This document shows, piece after piece, positions 25,211 to 34,367 of a stretch of 64,000 nucleotides of DNA (the first letter of the stretch is position 1; each line of letters opens with the position of its first letter). The DNA comes from Romboutsia lituseburensis DSM 797 (lineage in GTDB: Bacteria > Bacillota > Clostridia > Peptostreptococcales > Peptostreptococcaceae). The translations under genes were made by a program, and so were the position numbers. The notes under the pieces were generated by a model. That model saw only the letters and a program-made list of their open reading frames with translations, did no database searches and was not told the DNA's origin. The stretch spans positions 124,001-188,000 of the forward strand of contig NZ_FNGW01000006.1 in assembly GCF_900103615.1 (NCBI RefSeq), given 5' to 3'.

Positions 25211-27940
25211 TTATTCTGTTGGTTCCTGAGGAGGAGTTGGAGTAGTTCCGCCACCATCAGGAGGAGTTGGAGTAGTTCCACCGCCATCAGGAGGAGTTGG
25301 AGTAGTTCCACCACCATCAGGAGGAGTTGGAGTAGTTCCACCACCATCAGGAGGAGTTGGAGTAGTTCCGCCACCATCAGGAGGAGTTGGAGTAGTTCCA
25401 CCACCGTCATCAGGATTAGTGTTTGTTTCTTCTTCAGGTTTCTTTTCTACCTTAGGAGCTGGATTTCTATAAGAAGAATATTTGCTAGGAGCAGTACCTT
25501 CTACAAATGCAGCGCTAGAACCACCAGAAGATCTACCACCATCTATTAAGTTTATCTTAGTAAAGTACACATTTTCTGGTACTTTAAATTTAACTGTATC
25601 TAAGTTTTCATGAACCTGTCTCATAACTTTAGCCCATAATTTAGCAGCTGTACCACTACCACCAGAAACACTTTGACGTGCTAATATTTCACCTGTATTA
25701 GGATCTCTCCTACCAGCATCATCACCAATATAAGTTGCACCAACATAATATGGAGTATAGCCAACAAACCAAACATCTAAAGATTTATTAGTTGTACCTG
25801 TCTTACCTGCAACTGGCATATCTTTAGGAAGAGATGCAGAGCCACCTATACCTTCAGTTATAACAGCTTGTAACATATCAGTTATAACATATGCTACATC
25901 AGGTTCTACAACCTTGTGTTCTTCAGGAGTATTTTTTACTATTAACTGGCCATCATAACTAGTTATAGTAGTGAATATTATAGGTTCTACATATACACCA
26001 CCATTAGCTAAAGTACCATAAGCTGCAGCCATTTCAAGTGGAGATATACCTTTTGTCATACCACCTAATGTTAAGGCTGGATAAGTTCTATCATTATGAC
26101 TAGGGTCAGTAGTTTTACTATCAACTAATGTACTTATTCCGAAGTTTCTTAGGTAATCTATCATTACATCAACAGTGTCTTCATAAGTTTCACCTAACAT
26201 CTCTGCAGTTTTTATAGCAATAGTATTTGATGAGTAAGCAAGTGCTTTACGTAAACTCATAGTACCGCTTCCGGCAGTTGTTGTATTAGGATTCCATTTA
26301 TTATTTTGTTTGAACTTATATCCACCTTTAGCATCACTAAATGCATTAGATTGAGTTATTTTTAATGTATCTATAGCAGGAGTATATACTGATAATGGTT
26401 TAATAGTTGATCCAGGTTGTTTTGGATCAGTAGCTCTATTTATACCTTTTCTTCCTGTTATATGTCTACCACCAACTAAAGCCTTTATCTGACCATTTCT
26501 ATAGTCTAAAATAACCATTGAAGACTGAGGTTGTGGAATTCCCTCTCCGTTTCTCGATCCAGGGAAGTTTGAACCATTTTTATATTCTTCCTCTAATACA
26601 TCTTGCATACTTGGATCAATAGTTGTATTTATTATTAATCCTCCATTATAGAACATATTATAAGCTTCATCCTTAGTATTACCTTGTTGAACTAAAGCAT
26701 CTATAACTTCATATTCGATAAGATCTTCAACTGAAGATACTACAGTATCTTTTGGTTTAGGAAGTTTTATTTTTATTTGTTCTGCAACAGCCTTATCATG
26801 CTCTTCTTGAGTTATAGAACCCACTTGTAACATTTTAGCCAAAACAGTTTCTTGTCTTATTTTAGCATCTGGGTTATTTATAGCCTTTCTAACAACCATA
26901 GTACCAGATTTTAATTGTTTGTAAGTTTCTTTTGTAGGAATAAGTCCCCATGAATCTAACTTATCAACCATTTGTAATTCCATTGCACTAGGATCATCAA
27001 GTAGATCATCAGGAGTATTTATAAAGAACAATAACTTGTTTTCTACGTCTTCTTTACCTTCAGTACCCTCTAACTTTGCAGTTTTATAAGCAGAGTATCT
27101 AGTAGGGTTTTTAGTAGATCCAGCAAGTAATGCTGATTCTGCTAATGAAAGCTCACTAGCGTGTTTATCAAAATATCCTCTAGCTCCAGCTTCAGCGCCA
27201 GCAAGACCTTTACCAACGAAGAAGTTATTTAAATAAACTTCTAAAATTTCATCCTTGGTTAAAGTTTTACTCATTTCATATGCATAGTAAATATCTTTAA
27301 TTTTACGAGGTATACTTTGCTCTTTAGATGTTAATAACATTTTAGATACCTGCATTGGTATTGTACTACCACCTTGCTTAGTTCCTGTTAAGGTCTTAAC
27401 AACAGAACGAAGTAAACCTTTGACATCAACACCGCCATGCTCGTAGAATCTTTCATCCTCTATGGCAATAACAGCTTTTTTTAGATAATCACTCATATCA
27501 TCTAAGCGTACAGGTTCCTTTTTATTAACACTAGGTGCATTGGATAAAATTTCTCCTGTAGAGTATTTAATAGTAGTTGTCTGATAAGTTTTCTTATCTA
27601 GAAGTGCTTTAGTAACTGGTTCAACATTTCTTAGTGAAGCAAATACTAAACCTGTCCCAGCTGCAGTTCCAACAACTAGCATAACTAAAAATACTATACC
27701 AGCAACTCTTAAGAACTTAAACTTGTCATTCTTATTGCTTGGTCGAGTACTTTTTTTCTTATTAGAAGAAGCGTTACTAGGCCTCGAAGAAGAATTACTT
27801 GTATTTGAAGTAGAACTACTATTTGGCCTCGTAGGTCGAGTACCACTTTTACGAGTAGTGCTTGAACTACTTGGTGTAGAAGATGAAGTAACTTTCTTTC
27901 TTCTAATTTTATTTTTATTCTCATTGTTATCATTACTCAT
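25211..27940 (-). CDS. Class A penicillin-binding protein (PBP1A type) with repetitive C-terminal tail
   Basis: This bifunctional enzyme polymerises and cross-links peptidoglycan. Residues 1-72 are a Ser/Thr/Arg-rich cytoplasmic tail. One membrane helix lies at about 76-102. The glycosyltransferase (GT51) domain has EDERFYEHGGVD and GGSTIPMQVSKM. The transpeptidase domain has the active Ser in PGSTIKPLS (SxxK), SSN (SxN) and AGKTGTTN (KTG). The last about 65 residues are six copies of a Gly/Thr/Pro decapeptide (GGGTTPTPPD), a flexible wall-spanning tail. AAGGAGG stands before the ATG. 909 residues is long for the class because of both tails. Confidence 0.95.
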   Translation of the reverse strand: MSNDNNENKNKIRRKKVTSSSTPSSSSTTRKSGTRPTRPNSSSTSNTSNSSSRPSNASSNKKKSTRPSNKNDKFKFLRVAGIVFLVMLVVGTAAGTGLVFASLRNVEPVTKALLDKKTYQTTTIKYSTGEILSNAPSVNKKEPVRLDDMSDYLKKAVIAIEDERFYEHGGVDVKGLLRSVVKTLTGTKQGGSTIPMQVSKMLLTSKEQSIPRKIKDIYYAYEMSKTLTKDEILEVYLNNFFVGKGLAGAEAGARGYFDKHASELSLAESALLAGSTKNPTRYSAYKTAKLEGTEGKEDVENKLLFFINTPDDLLDDPSAMELQMVDKLDSWGLIPTKETYKQLKSGTMVVRKAINNPDAKIRQETVLAKMLQVGSITQEEHDKAVAEQIKIKLPKPKDTVVSSVEDLIEYEVIDALVQQGNTKDEAYNMFYNGGLIINTTIDPSMQDVLEEEYKNGSNFPGSRNGEGIPQPQSSMVILDYRNGQIKALVGGRHITGRKGINRATDPKQPGSTIKPLSVYTPAIDTLKITQSNAFSDAKGGYKFKQNNKWNPNTTTAGSGTMSLRKALAYSSNTIAIKTAEMLGETYEDTVDVMIDYLRNFGISTLVDSKTTDPSHNDRTYPALTLGGMTKGISPLEMAAAYGTLANGGVYVEPIIFTTITSYDGQLIVKNTPEEHKVVEPDVAYVITDMLQAVITEGIGGSASLPKDMPVAGKTGTTNKSLDVWFVGYTPYYVGATYIGDDAGRRDPNTGEILARQSVSGGSGTAAKLWAKVMRQVHENLDTVKFKVPENVYFTKINLIDGGRSSGGSSAAFVEGTAPSKYSSYRNPAPKVEKKPEEETNTNPDDGGGTTPTPPDGGGTTPTPPDGGGTTPTPPDGGGTTPTPPDGGGTTPTPPDGGGTTPTPPQEPTE
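25231..25410. repeat. Six tandem 30-bp repeats in the PBP C-terminal tail
   Basis: Six exact-length 30-bp units start at 25231, 25261, 25291, 25321, 25351 and 25381. They differ only at a few bases (for example CCA versus CCG), mostly third-codon positions, so the decapeptide is kept. Copy number is likely to vary among strains. Confidence 0.95.
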
Positions 27941-28255
27941 TAAGCTTAACCTCCTTACTTAATGTAATATTATACCACATCTATGCATAATTTTCTAATT
28001 ACATAATAAAAATGAATAGAATGTAACACTTAATATATACGTCAATGTAAAAAAAAATAGTATACATTTTTTATGGATAAAAATAGTTAACAAAATAAAA
28101 AAATAAATGGTATTAAAAATAGTATTAATATAATTTATTTTTAGCTAATAGAGGCAAAAATATGTGATTGTTTAAAGTTATAAAAAAATATAATTATATC
28201 AATAAAAAAGCAAGTAATAAATGATGGAAACATAAGATATGTAAGGGGGAATAAT
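27941..28255. other. Divergent intergenic stretch PBP / yunB
   Basis: About 315 AT-rich bases hold the PBP ribosome site and extended -10. A sigma-E promoter is expected for yunB but I could not assign one. No other element was seen. Confidence 0.4.
27969..27977 (-). promoter_or_regulatory. Extended -10 element of the PBP gene
   Basis: On the minus strand TG-G-TATAAT, about 30 bases before the start codon. No good -35 is seen. Confidence 0.45.
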
Positions 28256-28960
28256 ATGAAGAGAAAACTTAGAGAGCCAAAAAGTAACGATTTTAAGAAA
28301 ATAATAGTTATTTTTTCAACTATATTTGTATTATCAGTATTTATAGGAAGTTTTATATATGTAGATACAAGCTTAAGGCCTACAATAACGGTACTTGCAG
28401 AAACTAAGGCCTTAGAGTTAGCAAATAGATCAATCAATAAGGCTGTTGGAGAAATAGTAAAAGATAAAATAAGTTATTCTGATTTAATGAATACTAAGTT
28501 AGATTCCGATGGAAAAATAACTATGATTCAAGCTAATACAATAATGATGAATAAAATAGCATCAGATGTAGCACTCCAAATTCAGGATGAATTAAAACAA
28601 GTGAAAACTACAACATCTTACATACCAATAGGAACAGCACTTGGAAGTCCTATACTTGCTAAATATGGGCCTCAACTTAAAGTTTCGATAGAGCCAATCG
28701 GAACTGTATCCGTAGACTTTAAAACTAACTTTGAATCATCAGGAATTAATCAATCAAGACACTCAATTTATTTGCAAGCTAAGACACAAGTAAAAGTAGT
28801 TATACCATTAACTACTACAACTAAAGAAGTGAAAGCACAAATACCAATATGTGAAACTATAATAGTAGGAGATGTTCCTAATAGCTATGTAAATATACCG
28901 GATAATGGAGTAATAAATACTATTCCTAAGGTAGACGTAAACAATACTAAAAGTAAATAA
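28256..28960 (+). CDS. yunB: Sporulation protein YunB
   Basis: A 234-residue protein with one N-terminal membrane anchor (about 19-38) and an outside domain. Characteristic segments are LRPTITVLAETKALELANRSINKAV, KITMIQANTIMMNKIASDVA, IPIGTALGSPILAKYGPQLKV and VKAQIPICETIIVGDVPNSY. In Bacillus YunB is made in the mother cell under sigma-E, and its mutant spores germinate poorly. Its biochemical role is unknown. AAGGGGG precedes the ATG. It is a single gene. Confidence 0.93.
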   Translation: MKRKLREPKSNDFKKIIVIFSTIFVLSVFIGSFIYVDTSLRPTITVLAETKALELANRSINKAVGEIVKDKISYSDLMNTKLDSDGKITMIQANTIMMNKIASDVALQIQDELKQVKTTTSYIPIGTALGSPILAKYGPQLKVSIEPIGTVSVDFKTNFESSGINQSRHSIYLQAKTQVKVVIPLTTTTKEVKAQIPICETIIVGDVPNSYVNIPDNGVINTIPKVDVNNTKSK

Positions 28961-29011
28961 AAATAATAAACAATGAATATAAATTATAAAAAAATGCAAA
29001 ATATAGATAAA

Positions 29012-29039
29012 TAGGGAGTAGATTTTAACCTACTCCCTA
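29012..29039. terminator. Hairpin between yunB and spoIVB-type gene
   Basis: TAGGGAGTAG (29012-29021) pairs with CTACTCCCTA (29030-29039). No long T run follows on either side, so the strength is uncertain. Confidence 0.55.
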
Positions 29040-29049
29040 AATGTTAAAA

Positions 29050-30033
29050 TTATTTATCAGTCATCCACTGAATAAAAACTGCATATCCAAAACTTGGATC
29101 ATTTTCAACTGCATGAGATATAGCACCAATTATTTTATCACCTTGAACTATAGGAGTACCACTCATTCCTTGGACAACTCCTCCAGTTTGAGCTAATAAA
29201 TCTTTATCAACTATTTTGAACTTTAATGTTTTTGATTGTGGTGATCTTTGTTTTTGTATATCTATTATTTGTATATCAAATTTTTGACAACCATTAGAAG
29301 TTGTTTGTAATATAACTTGAGCTTTGCCTAATTGAATTTCATCTAAAGAGGCAACTTTATATGATTTTAAATTAGATGTATCAAAGCCTACTATATCACC
29401 TTTAATACCAAAATCAGTATTTGTAGTAAATTGACCTATAGTATCTTTTCTTTTAGCACTAATTGAACCAACACTACCTTTAACTGATTTTTGTATAAGT
29501 AAGTCTGAAGTTGTAGATATATTACCTAATCTTATATCAACTTTTCGAGAAGTACCTACACTAATAGGGTGAGCAACAGCTCCAAAAGTATTATCATTAG
29601 GATTAATATAAGTTAAAGTAGCAAAACCTGAAAGTAAACCATTTATGTTTACTTTTTCTAACTCAGACTTAGTAGTTTCTAAGGTAAAGTTATGAGTTCC
29701 TCTTCCTACCAAAACAGAAACCTTATCTGAAGGAGATATGCTAGACAACAATTTTGAAAAGTCACTATAATCGCTTATAGGAGTTTTGTTAATTGCTATG
29801 ATAGCATCACCTAATGTAAAAGGAGATCCTTCAACGTAATTTCTAACTATCACATTTTTTAATTCAGCATCAATTTGCACTATGTTACCAATTGGAATTA
29901 AATAATCTGAATCTGAATTAGATTGTGCATAAATTAAGCTGCTAGAGAAAAAATATAATAAAAAAGAAGCAATAAAGATAATTTTTAACTTTATTAAATT
30001 TTGTTTTTTAGAGGTCGAAATTCTTGTACCCAT
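29050..30033 (-). CDS. SpoIVB-type serine peptidase (S55 family)
   Basis: This protease type, secreted into the intermembrane space of the sporangium, signals activation of sigma-K or another late step. An N-terminal hydrophobic signal/anchor (about 18-36) is followed by a PDZ domain (about 50-105). The S55 catalytic domain follows, with His in AVAHPI and Ser in VQGMSGTPIVQGDKIIG. The end, GYAVFIQWM, is family-typical. At 327 residues it is shorter than Bacillus SpoIVB (about 425). The usual neighbours recN and spo0A are not here, so it may be a paralogue (SpoIVB2-like). ATG 30033 follows AGAAGGTG; an upstream in-frame TTG precedes that site and is rejected. Confidence 0.88.
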   Translation of the reverse strand: MGTRISTSKKQNLIKLKIIFIASFLLYFFSSSLIYAQSNSDSDYLIPIGNIVQIDAELKNVIVRNYVEGSPFTLGDAIIAINKTPISDYSDFSKLLSSISPSDKVSVLVGRGTHNFTLETTKSELEKVNINGLLSGFATLTYINPNDNTFGAVAHPISVGTSRKVDIRLGNISTTSDLLIQKSVKGSVGSISAKRKDTIGQFTTNTDFGIKGDIVGFDTSNLKSYKVASLDEIQLGKAQVILQTTSNGCQKFDIQIIDIQKQRSPQSKTLKFKIVDKDLLAQTGGVVQGMSGTPIVQGDKIIGAISHAVENDPSFGYAVFIQWMTDK

Positions 30034-30347
30034 AAAACACCTTCTTTCTGTCAAATACTTGATAAGTTTTGGTGCTTAATATTATGTTGTACAAGAATAG
30101 GTTTTTGATTCTTGGAAAACAGAAACAATAAAACCGTAGATTTCAAAAATAAACAATTAATCAATTAATTATCAATAAAATGATTGATTAGTATAAACAA
30201 TACTATAAAAATTATTAATAAAGTTCATATATGTATAAATGATATATATAATGATTAGATATTTATGAAGAAATAAAAATTAAAATGGAAGCTATGTAAA
30301 AATAAATAATAAAAGTAAAACACTTAATAATTATGATAACTAAGTGT
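30034..30347. other. Intergenic stretch upstream of the SpoIVB-type gene
   Basis: About 314 AT-rich bases. It holds a small inverted repeat, CAAGAAT (30092-30098) with ATTCTTG (30108-30114), which may be an operator or leader hairpin, and the hairpin AAACACTTA/TAAGTGTTT (30318-30349) that overlaps the next gene's stop codon and can terminate it. Confidence 0.4.
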
Positions 30348-30710
30348 TTATTTTTTTTTGATTTTTTTTCTTTTAATTTTTTTGATTACAGTTCTTTTTT
30401 TAGGATTATTATTTTTAAAATTTGTTTTAGATCTAGATGAAGTTACAGCTACATCAGGAACCGGTGGAACGAAAACTTCCTCACTTGTATCACCATCTTC
30501 AGAAGAAGGACATTGTTGTACAGAAGCTATTAATGCTAATTCATCTGACAATACAGCAAAAAAAGTAGCCAATATATTTAAATCAGTATTATCAAAATCC
30601 TCTGCTAAAGCTATAGCTATAGTTGAAGCAAGAACTATATAATCTACATAACCAAATTTACATAAAACTGGCTGTTTTTTTGAATTTGTATTATTATTAT
30701 CGCAACCCAT
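30348..30710 (-). CDS. Small clostridial protein of unknown function with basic tail
   Basis: A 120-residue protein with three regions. A polar Cys/Asn/Lys N-terminus is followed by a mostly helical, moderately hydrophobic middle (YVDYIVLASTIAIALAEDF, LNILATFFAVLSDELALIASV). The last 35 residues are strongly basic, ending KKIKRKKIKKK. Proteins with this 'D-x-x-V-L-A-S-T-I-A-I-A-L-A-x-D' core are common hypotheticals in spore-forming clostridia, but I know no function. GGGGG precedes the ATG at about 9 bases. The neighbours are sporulation and cell-wall genes. Confidence 0.7.
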   Translation of the reverse strand: MGCDNNNTNSKKQPVLCKFGYVDYIVLASTIAIALAEDFDNTDLNILATFFAVLSDELALIASVQQCPSSEDGDTSEEVFVPPVPDVAVTSSRSKTNFKNNNPKKRTVIKKIKRKKIKKK

Positions 30711-30854
30711 ATATACAATACCCCCTATATAAATATATATGTATTACTTATTAAATAAAAACTAAAGAATAAAATTAAATAAAAATATAAATATTGGAAA
30801 TAATACTATAAGTATTTATTTTTTATTAATTTATGTATGAAAGGGGTATACAAT

Positions 30855-31646
30855 ATGAAAAAATATAGATTATTGGTAACTACGATAATTGCTATAGGTA
30901 TCATTATTATAGGAACATCAAATCCAATTAGTAATCTTTATAAAAGTACAAATTTAATTAGTAAAGGTATACAGCAAAAAGATGACAAAAAACAGGACAA
31001 TAAAACAAATGAAAAAAATTTTCTAATATATATAGATCCGGGTCACCAAGAAAAGGGAGATCCTAACCCAGAACCTGTAGCTCCAGGATCATCTCAAACT
31101 AAGGCAAGGGTATCATCAGGAGCAACAGGGATTGCAACAAAAAAACCAGAATATGTATTAAATTTAGAAGCATCTACAGTATTAAAACATATACTAGAAG
31201 GTAAGGGTTATAATGTCATGATGACGAGAGAAACTCATGATGTTAATATAAGTAATGCAGAAAGAGCAAGATTAGCTAATGATAAAAAAGCTGATATGGT
31301 TATAAGAATTCATGCAGACAGTTTAGATAACTCAGGTAAAACGGGAGCATCGATATTGATACCAGCTAAAGAAAGCAAATATACATCTAATATATATGAC
31401 TCTAGTAGTCAATGTGCCAAATTAGTAAAAAATCAAATGACTAATGCAGGAATTAATGTAAATGGAATATTTGAACGTAATGATTTAACAGGATTTAACT
31501 GGTCTGAAGTACCTGTTGTTTTAGTTGAAATGGGATTTTTAAGTAATTATAATGAAGACCAGATGATGTCTAATCCAGACTATCAAAGAAAGTTAATGCA
31601 AAGTGTTGCAGATGGAGTTGAAGAATATTTAAGACAAAAAAATTAG
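30855..31646 (+). CDS. N-acetylmuramoyl-L-alanine amidase (Amidase_3)
   Basis: This zinc enzyme cleaves the amide bond between MurNAc and L-Ala in peptidoglycan. A hydrophobic N-terminal signal/anchor (about 5-22) is followed by a Lys/Asp-rich linker. The catalytic domain has zinc ligands in IYIDPGHQ, LNLEAS and VIRIHADS, and the catalytic Glu in VPVVLVEMGFLSN. ATG 30855 lies eight bases after AAGGGG. An ATG at 30837 precedes that site. It could be a CwlD-like sporulation amidase given the neighbours, but this is inference. It is followed, nine bases after its stop, by the phospholipase-like gene. Confidence 0.9.
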   Translation: MKKYRLLVTTIIAIGIIIIGTSNPISNLYKSTNLISKGIQQKDDKKQDNKTNEKNFLIYIDPGHQEKGDPNPEPVAPGSSQTKARVSSGATGIATKKPEYVLNLEASTVLKHILEGKGYNVMMTRETHDVNISNAERARLANDKKADMVIRIHADSLDNSGKTGASILIPAKESKYTSNIYDSSSQCAKLVKNQMTNAGINVNGIFERNDLTGFNWSEVPVVLVEMGFLSNYNEDQMMSNPDYQRKLMQSVADGVEEYLRQKN

Positions 31647-31655
31647 GTGATTACG

Positions 31656-32363
31656 ATGAAGAAAAAAATAGAAAATGCATATGCATCAGCCTTAAGAGGA
31701 ACTTTTAAGGTAGTAAATCCAATTAAAAAAAGCATAATAAATACTACTTGTGAAGTTCATTTATTTATACAAAATAATGCTTTGGATATGTTGAAAAATT
31801 CTGGATATAAAAATGAATATAGATTCTTTAAAGAATATTTAACACAAATGAATCAAGGTCTAGTTTGGGCAGATCAAGATTTTAAATCATATCATCATTT
31901 TTATAATCCTATAGAAGGAAAAGGTAAATATGGTTATGAGGAAAATGCTATGACAGTAGCAGTTAATTATTATAACAAAGCCTTAAAGTACTTTAAAGAA
32001 GATAATTTTTCTAAAAGTATGTTTTTCTTTGGAGCTGCATGTCATATAATACAGGATTTAACTATACCTCAACATGCTAAAGGAAGATTATTAGATAACC
32101 ATAGACAATTTGAGGTATATGTAAAAGAAAATTATAAAAAAATAAAACGATTTAAATCAAGTGATATTCCATTAATATTGGATAGCATAGAGGAATATGC
32201 AGATCACAATTCTATGCATGCTCTAAATATAGATTATATGTATAAGAATATAAATGATATAAATACAAAGTTTTATTTGACAGCTGTTAAATCATTGACG
32301 TTATCTCAAAAATCTACAGCTGGATGTATGATTATGTTTTTTAAAGACTTAATATACATGTAA
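31656..32363 (+). CDS. Zinc-dependent phospholipase C-like protein without signal peptide
   Basis: A 235-residue all-helical protein resembling bacterial zinc phospholipase C (alpha-toxin catalytic domain). Visible metal-site pieces are GLVWADQDFKSYHHFYNP and FFGAACHIIQDLTIPQHA (HxxxD...H), with further His residues in DNHRQFE and YADHNSMHALN. The N-terminus (KKKIENAYASALRGTF) is not a signal peptide, and there is no C-terminal lipid-binding domain, so it is unlikely to be a secreted toxin. ATG 31656 follows TTAGGTG. It is probably co-transcribed with the amidase upstream. Its substrate is unknown. Confidence 0.8.
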   Translation: MKKKIENAYASALRGTFKVVNPIKKSIINTTCEVHLFIQNNALDMLKNSGYKNEYRFFKEYLTQMNQGLVWADQDFKSYHHFYNPIEGKGKYGYEENAMTVAVNYYNKALKYFKEDNFSKSMFFFGAACHIIQDLTIPQHAKGRLLDNHRQFEVYVKENYKKIKRFKSSDIPLILDSIEEYADHNSMHALNIDYMYKNINDINTKFYLTAVKSLTLSQKSTAGCMIMFFKDLIYM

Positions 32364-32560
32364 AATTAATATATCACGATATAGATTTATAAAAGTATGA
32401 ATAGGATTAGACAGATAAGGTGTTAAAATATACATAGTTTTGTTTAATTCTATTTTTATGCAATAAACATTAGAAAGTATAAAATTTCAATGATTAATAA
32501 AGTCATTCAACAAATATGAAAATCTTATAGCATTAACTATGTGTTTATTAGGTAGAATAC

Positions 32561-32589
32561 TTGATTTAAGTCAAAAAAGAATATATTAT
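32561..32589 (+). promoter_or_regulatory. Promoter of the ABC-F gene
   Basis: TTGATT (32561-32566), a 17-bp spacer and TATTAT (32584-32589), 43 bases before the ATG. The same hexamers and spacing occur at the twin small RNAs. Confidence 0.65.
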
Positions 32590-32631
32590 AGTATAGAATA
32601 TGTAGACAAAAAATAATAAAGAGGTGGAAAA

Positions 32632-34182
32632 ATGCTAGTAGTTGAAAATGTAAGTCATGGTTTCGGAGCAAGAACTATACTAGAAAATGTTTCATTTAGA
32701 CTTAGAAAAGGTGAACATATAGCACTAGTTGGAGCTAATGGAGAAGGGAAATCGACTTTTTTAAATATAATAACTAAAAAACTTATGCCAGATGCAGGTG
32801 ATATAAAGTGGTCATCTAGGGCGACTGTAGGTTACTTAGATCAGCATACAGTATTAACAAAAGGTAAAAGTATAAGGGATATACTAAGAGATGCATTTAA
32901 AAATATGTTTGACTTAGAACAAGAAATGATCGGTATGTATGATAAAATGGGAGAAGCTAGTGATGAAGAAATGACAAAGCTTCTAGAAGAGACAGCGGAA
33001 ATACAAACTATTTTAGAAAATAGTGGTTTCTATATGATAGATGCTAAAATACAAGAAGTTGCTAATGGGCTAGGTTTAGGTGAAATAGGATTAGATAAAG
33101 ATGTTACTGACCTAAGTGGGGGTCAAAGAACAAAAGTACTTCTAACAAAGTTATTACTTGAAAATCCTACTATATTAATATTAGACGAGCCTACAAACTA
33201 CTTAGATGAAGAACATATAGTTTGGTTAACAAGATATCTTCAAGAATATGAAAATAGCTTTATATTAGTATCTCATGATATACCTTTCATAAATGATACA
33301 TGTAATGTAATATATCATATGGAAAATGGAGAGTTAAATAGATATAAAGGTAACTATGATGAGTTTGTTAGACTTGATGAGATAAAAAAACGTCAAGAAG
33401 AAAATGCATATGAAAAACAGGTTGAAGAAAGAAAAAAATTAGAAGACTTTGTTGCTAGAAATAAAGCAAGAGTTGCTACTCGTGGTATGGCAAACAGTAG
33501 ACAAAAGATATTAGATAAAATGGAAATTTTAGAAAGACCAAAGGAAAAAATAAAGCCTACATTTGGATTTAAGGAATCTAGAGCATCAAGTAGATTTGTA
33601 TTCGAAACTGAAAACTTAGTTTTAGGATATGATGAAGCATTAACTAAACCACTTAATTTCATATTAGAAAGAAACCAAAAGATAGCATTAAAAGGTATGA
33701 ATGGTATAGGTAAATCAACATTACTTAAAACTTTATTAGGAATAACAAAACCTTTTGAAGGAAATGTTAAATTAGGAGATTATTTAGATGTAGGTTATTT
33801 TGAACAAGAAAGTTCAAGAGACAATTACAATACTCCTATGGATGAAATTTGGTCAGAATTCCCTGGACTTAGTAATTTTGAAGTAAGACAGAATCTTGCT
33901 AAGTGTGGATTAACAAATGAACATATAACAAGTCAGATGAGAGTTTTAAGTGGTGGAGAAGCTGCTAAAGTTAGAATATGCAAGATAATGCTAAAAAATA
34001 TAAACTTACTAGTTCTAGATGAGCCTACAAACCATTTAGACGTAGAAGCAAAGGATGAATTAAAGAAAGCTATAAGAGAATTCAAGGGAACTGTTTTATT
34101 AGTATGCCATGAGCCTGAATTCTATATGGATATAGTTGATGATGTATGGAATATAGAAGATTTCACTACTAAAATAGTATAA
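32632..34182 (+). CDS. ABC-F family ATPase
   Basis: A soluble protein of two ABC ATPase domains without membrane segments, as in ribosome-binding ABC-F factors. Domain 1 has Walker A GANGEGKST, signature LSGGQRTKV and Walker B LILDEPTNYLDEEH. Domain 2 has GMNGIGKST, LSGGEAAKV and LLVLDEPTNHLDVEA. The about 80-residue inter-domain linker is charged and helical (RQEENAYEKQVEERKKLEDF). At 516 residues it fits the YbiT/EttA-like group. Some ABC-F proteins protect ribosomes from antibiotics, but nothing here decides for or against that. It has its own promoter. Confidence 0.92.
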   Translation: MLVVENVSHGFGARTILENVSFRLRKGEHIALVGANGEGKSTFLNIITKKLMPDAGDIKWSSRATVGYLDQHTVLTKGKSIRDILRDAFKNMFDLEQEMIGMYDKMGEASDEEMTKLLEETAEIQTILENSGFYMIDAKIQEVANGLGLGEIGLDKDVTDLSGGQRTKVLLTKLLLENPTILILDEPTNYLDEEHIVWLTRYLQEYENSFILVSHDIPFINDTCNVIYHMENGELNRYKGNYDEFVRLDEIKKRQEENAYEKQVEERKKLEDFVARNKARVATRGMANSRQKILDKMEILERPKEKIKPTFGFKESRASSRFVFETENLVLGYDEALTKPLNFILERNQKIALKGMNGIGKSTLLKTLLGITKPFEGNVKLGDYLDVGYFEQESSRDNYNTPMDEIWSEFPGLSNFEVRQNLAKCGLTNEHITSQMRVLSGGEAAKVRICKIMLKNINLLVLDEPTNHLDVEAKDELKKAIREFKGTVLLVCHEPEFYMDIVDDVWNIEDFTTKIV

Positions 34183-34195
34183 ATTTATAAATTTT

Positions 34196-34230
34196 AATCT
34201 CCCTGTAAATCTAATGTTTTCAGGGAGATT
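34196..34230 (+). terminator. Hairpin after the ABC-F gene
   Basis: AATCTCCCTG (34196-34205) pairs with CAGGGAGATT (34221-34230). The T run is poor, so termination is likely but not certain. Confidence 0.5.
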
Positions 34231-34367
34231 AATTATATCTAGGTTATTAAGTAATTAATAGAGATTACTATAAAATAAAAAATATATTACGTATAATATA
34301 AAAAATAAATAAATGGTAAATATAAAAGTACTTAAGTTCAAAATTATAATTTAGGGGTATTTAACAT

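Noticed and set aside
25231-25410. 30-bp repeated units that could look like a CRISPR array
   Set aside because: Units are directly adjacent with no spacers and encode a Gly/Thr/Pro tail in frame with the PBP. They are a coding tandem repeat.
27723-27962. Open frame on the plus strand opposite the PBP N-terminus
   Set aside because: It is a Leu-rich mirror of the Ser/Thr/Arg-rich low-complexity tail. No ribosome site.
30358-30642. Plus-strand 94-codon frame opposite the 120-residue basic-tail protein
   Set aside because: No ribosome site, overlaps a better supported minus-strand gene with a GGGGG site.
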